From NCBI GenBank assembly GCA_902797685.1, contig CADBTQ010000090.1, forward strand, positions 1 through 50,118: a stretch of DNA of 50,118 bases, written 5' to 3'. This document shows, one piece after another, positions 49,491-50,118 of the stretch (the stretch's first letter is position 1; every line of letters starts with the position of its first letter). A program made the translations under genes and the position numbers. This DNA is from an uncultured Eubacteriales bacterium. Its GTDB lineage: Bacteria; Bacillota; Clostridia; Christensenellales; CAG-1252. The notes under the pieces were generated by a model. It worked only from the letters and a program-made list of their open reading frames with translations. It had not been told where the DNA came from and did no database searches.

Positions 49491-50118
49491 ATGAAACGAT
49501 TGTACGTCGCCTTTTTTTTATTGATGACGGTCGTCTGTCTGGCGGCTTGTAAGCAAGCGCCCACCGCCAAGGAGATCGAGACCGCCAAATCGGGCAAAAT
49601 AGCGGTCTCTCTTTTTGACCTAAATCTCCCTAAGGACAAAATCGAAGCGTCGATGCAACTGACGCCTTTGGTCGGCGTAAGCGACAAGTCTATCACCGAC
49701 GACGGCAAAGGGTTGTACCGTATCGTTACGCGTACCGAAGGAGAAGGCACTGTGACGCTGTCGACGGACAAAGCGACGGCAGGCACGATAGTCACGTTTT
49801 GTGCGACTCCCGCGGCGAATTGGAGATTCGTTTCCGTTACCGTCAACGGGGAGCTCGTGCTAAATAACGGCACGTCTTTCGTTATGCCCGCCCAAGACGC
49901 CACCGTCGTCGCCACTTTTGCGGACATGCGCCACGCCGTAGTCGTGGGTGACCATATCGTAGCGGATTGGGGAGAGCGCCGCGATGACTATTATACGATC
50001 GTCGAGGGACAACGGTACGAGTTTACCGTCGATTATCAAGAAGATAATCATTATTACGAGGACAAGGACGTCACTTGCCGTTCGAGGGACGGAAACGAGA
50101 TCCTCGCAACCGTTACCA
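49491..50118 (+). CDS. lipoprotein with bacterial repeat domain (partial, runs off window)
   Basis: At least 209 residues, no stop before the right edge. Signal peptide with lipobox LAAC near residue 20. At about 95-145 a TVTLSTDKATAGTIVTFCATP ... FVMPAQDATVVATF domain matches the Bacteroides/Listeria-type bacterial repeat (G-x-V-T-x-x-x-x-P, FxMPxxDxxVxAxF). Extracellular, function unknown. GGAGGAG site 8 bp before the ATG. Upstream promoter carries operators of the XRE regulator. Confidence 0.8.
   Translation, partial: MKRLYVAFFLLMTVVCLAACKQAPTAKEIETAKSGKIAVSLFDLNLPKDKIEASMQLTPLVGVSDKSITDDGKGLYRIVTRTEGEGTVTLSTDKATAGTIVTFCATPAANWRFVSVTVNGELVLNNGTSFVMPAQDATVVATFADMRHAVVVGDHIVADWGERRDDYYTIVEGQRYEFTVDYQEDNHYYEDKDVTCRSRDGNEILATVT

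Noticed and set aside
1..50118. CRISPR arrays
   Set aside because: No regularly spaced direct repeats of 24-40 bp were seen; the 231-304 repeats are 9-mers at irregular spacing.

Overview
The window reads as part of a Bacillota (Clostridia-type) chromosome carrying a long accessory region. Support for this includes strong AAGGAGG ribosome binding sites, a SpoIIE-type phosphatase, luxS, BioY, tRNA-Ser, and accessory genes typical of Clostridia elements (PcfK/PcfJ, ArdA, a large serine recombinase). By eye, about 1-37,450 is AT-richer accessory DNA. About 37,500-50,118 is GC-richer, ordinary chromosome with C/G-ending codons. No genus can be named from the sequence alone.

Layout. (A) 1-2,100: the tail of an unknown gene, a repeat cluster, a tRNA 3'-end-like scar, and a short minus-strand operon of mobile-element proteins. 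(B) 2,151-15,060: a serine recombinase with a small upstream gene, followed by a plus-strand operon that I interpret as an inovirus-like (filamentous, ssDNA) prophage or phage-derived element. It has a regulatory front end with an attenuator-like structured leader, a small single-stranded-DNA-binding-like protein, three secreted or anchored proteins with Ig-like or unknown ectodomains, a 47-residue membrane protein, a Zot/pI-like membrane ATPase, a HUH rolling-circle Rep, and two large nested hairpins that look like an origin and packaging region. (C) 15,101-17,931: a DUF4143 ATPase remnant, then a minus-strand module of sigma factor, secreted C39-like protease and membrane protein, plus an XRE regulator. 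(D) 17,940-22,310: a candidate anti-phage module, metallophosphoesterase-STAND NTPase plus FRG-domain protein, divergent from the XRE regulator with palindromes between them. (E) 22,311-30,130: a 1,774-residue RHS polymorphic toxin, a likely immunity gene, and decayed RHS-tip remnants with orphan genes. (F) 30,355-36,970: a minus-strand operon of element maintenance genes (ArdA, DUF3848-like, PcfK-MutS_I fusion, PcfJ and small conserved proteins). Two of its genes have paralogues in segment A.

(G) 37,457-50,118: chromosome with tRNA-Ser(CGA) and a tRNA-like sequence, BioY biotin transporter, a phosphodiesterase-family membrane protein, a PP2C/SpoIIE phosphatase, LuxS, a two-gene ABC exporter (MacB/FtsX type), an alpha/beta hydrolase, a membrane metallophosphoesterase coupled to a lipoprotein tyrosine phosphatase, an XRE regulator with tidy operators, and the start of a repeat-containing lipoprotein.

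How it fits together: the accessory region appears to be a nested set of mobile elements. Phage-like replication and extrusion genes, an anti-restriction operon, a candidate defence pair and an RHS toxin sit side by side, with regulators next to palindromic sites. The most novel items are the inovirus-like operon with its two structured leaders, and the metallophosphoesterase-STAND/FRG pair.
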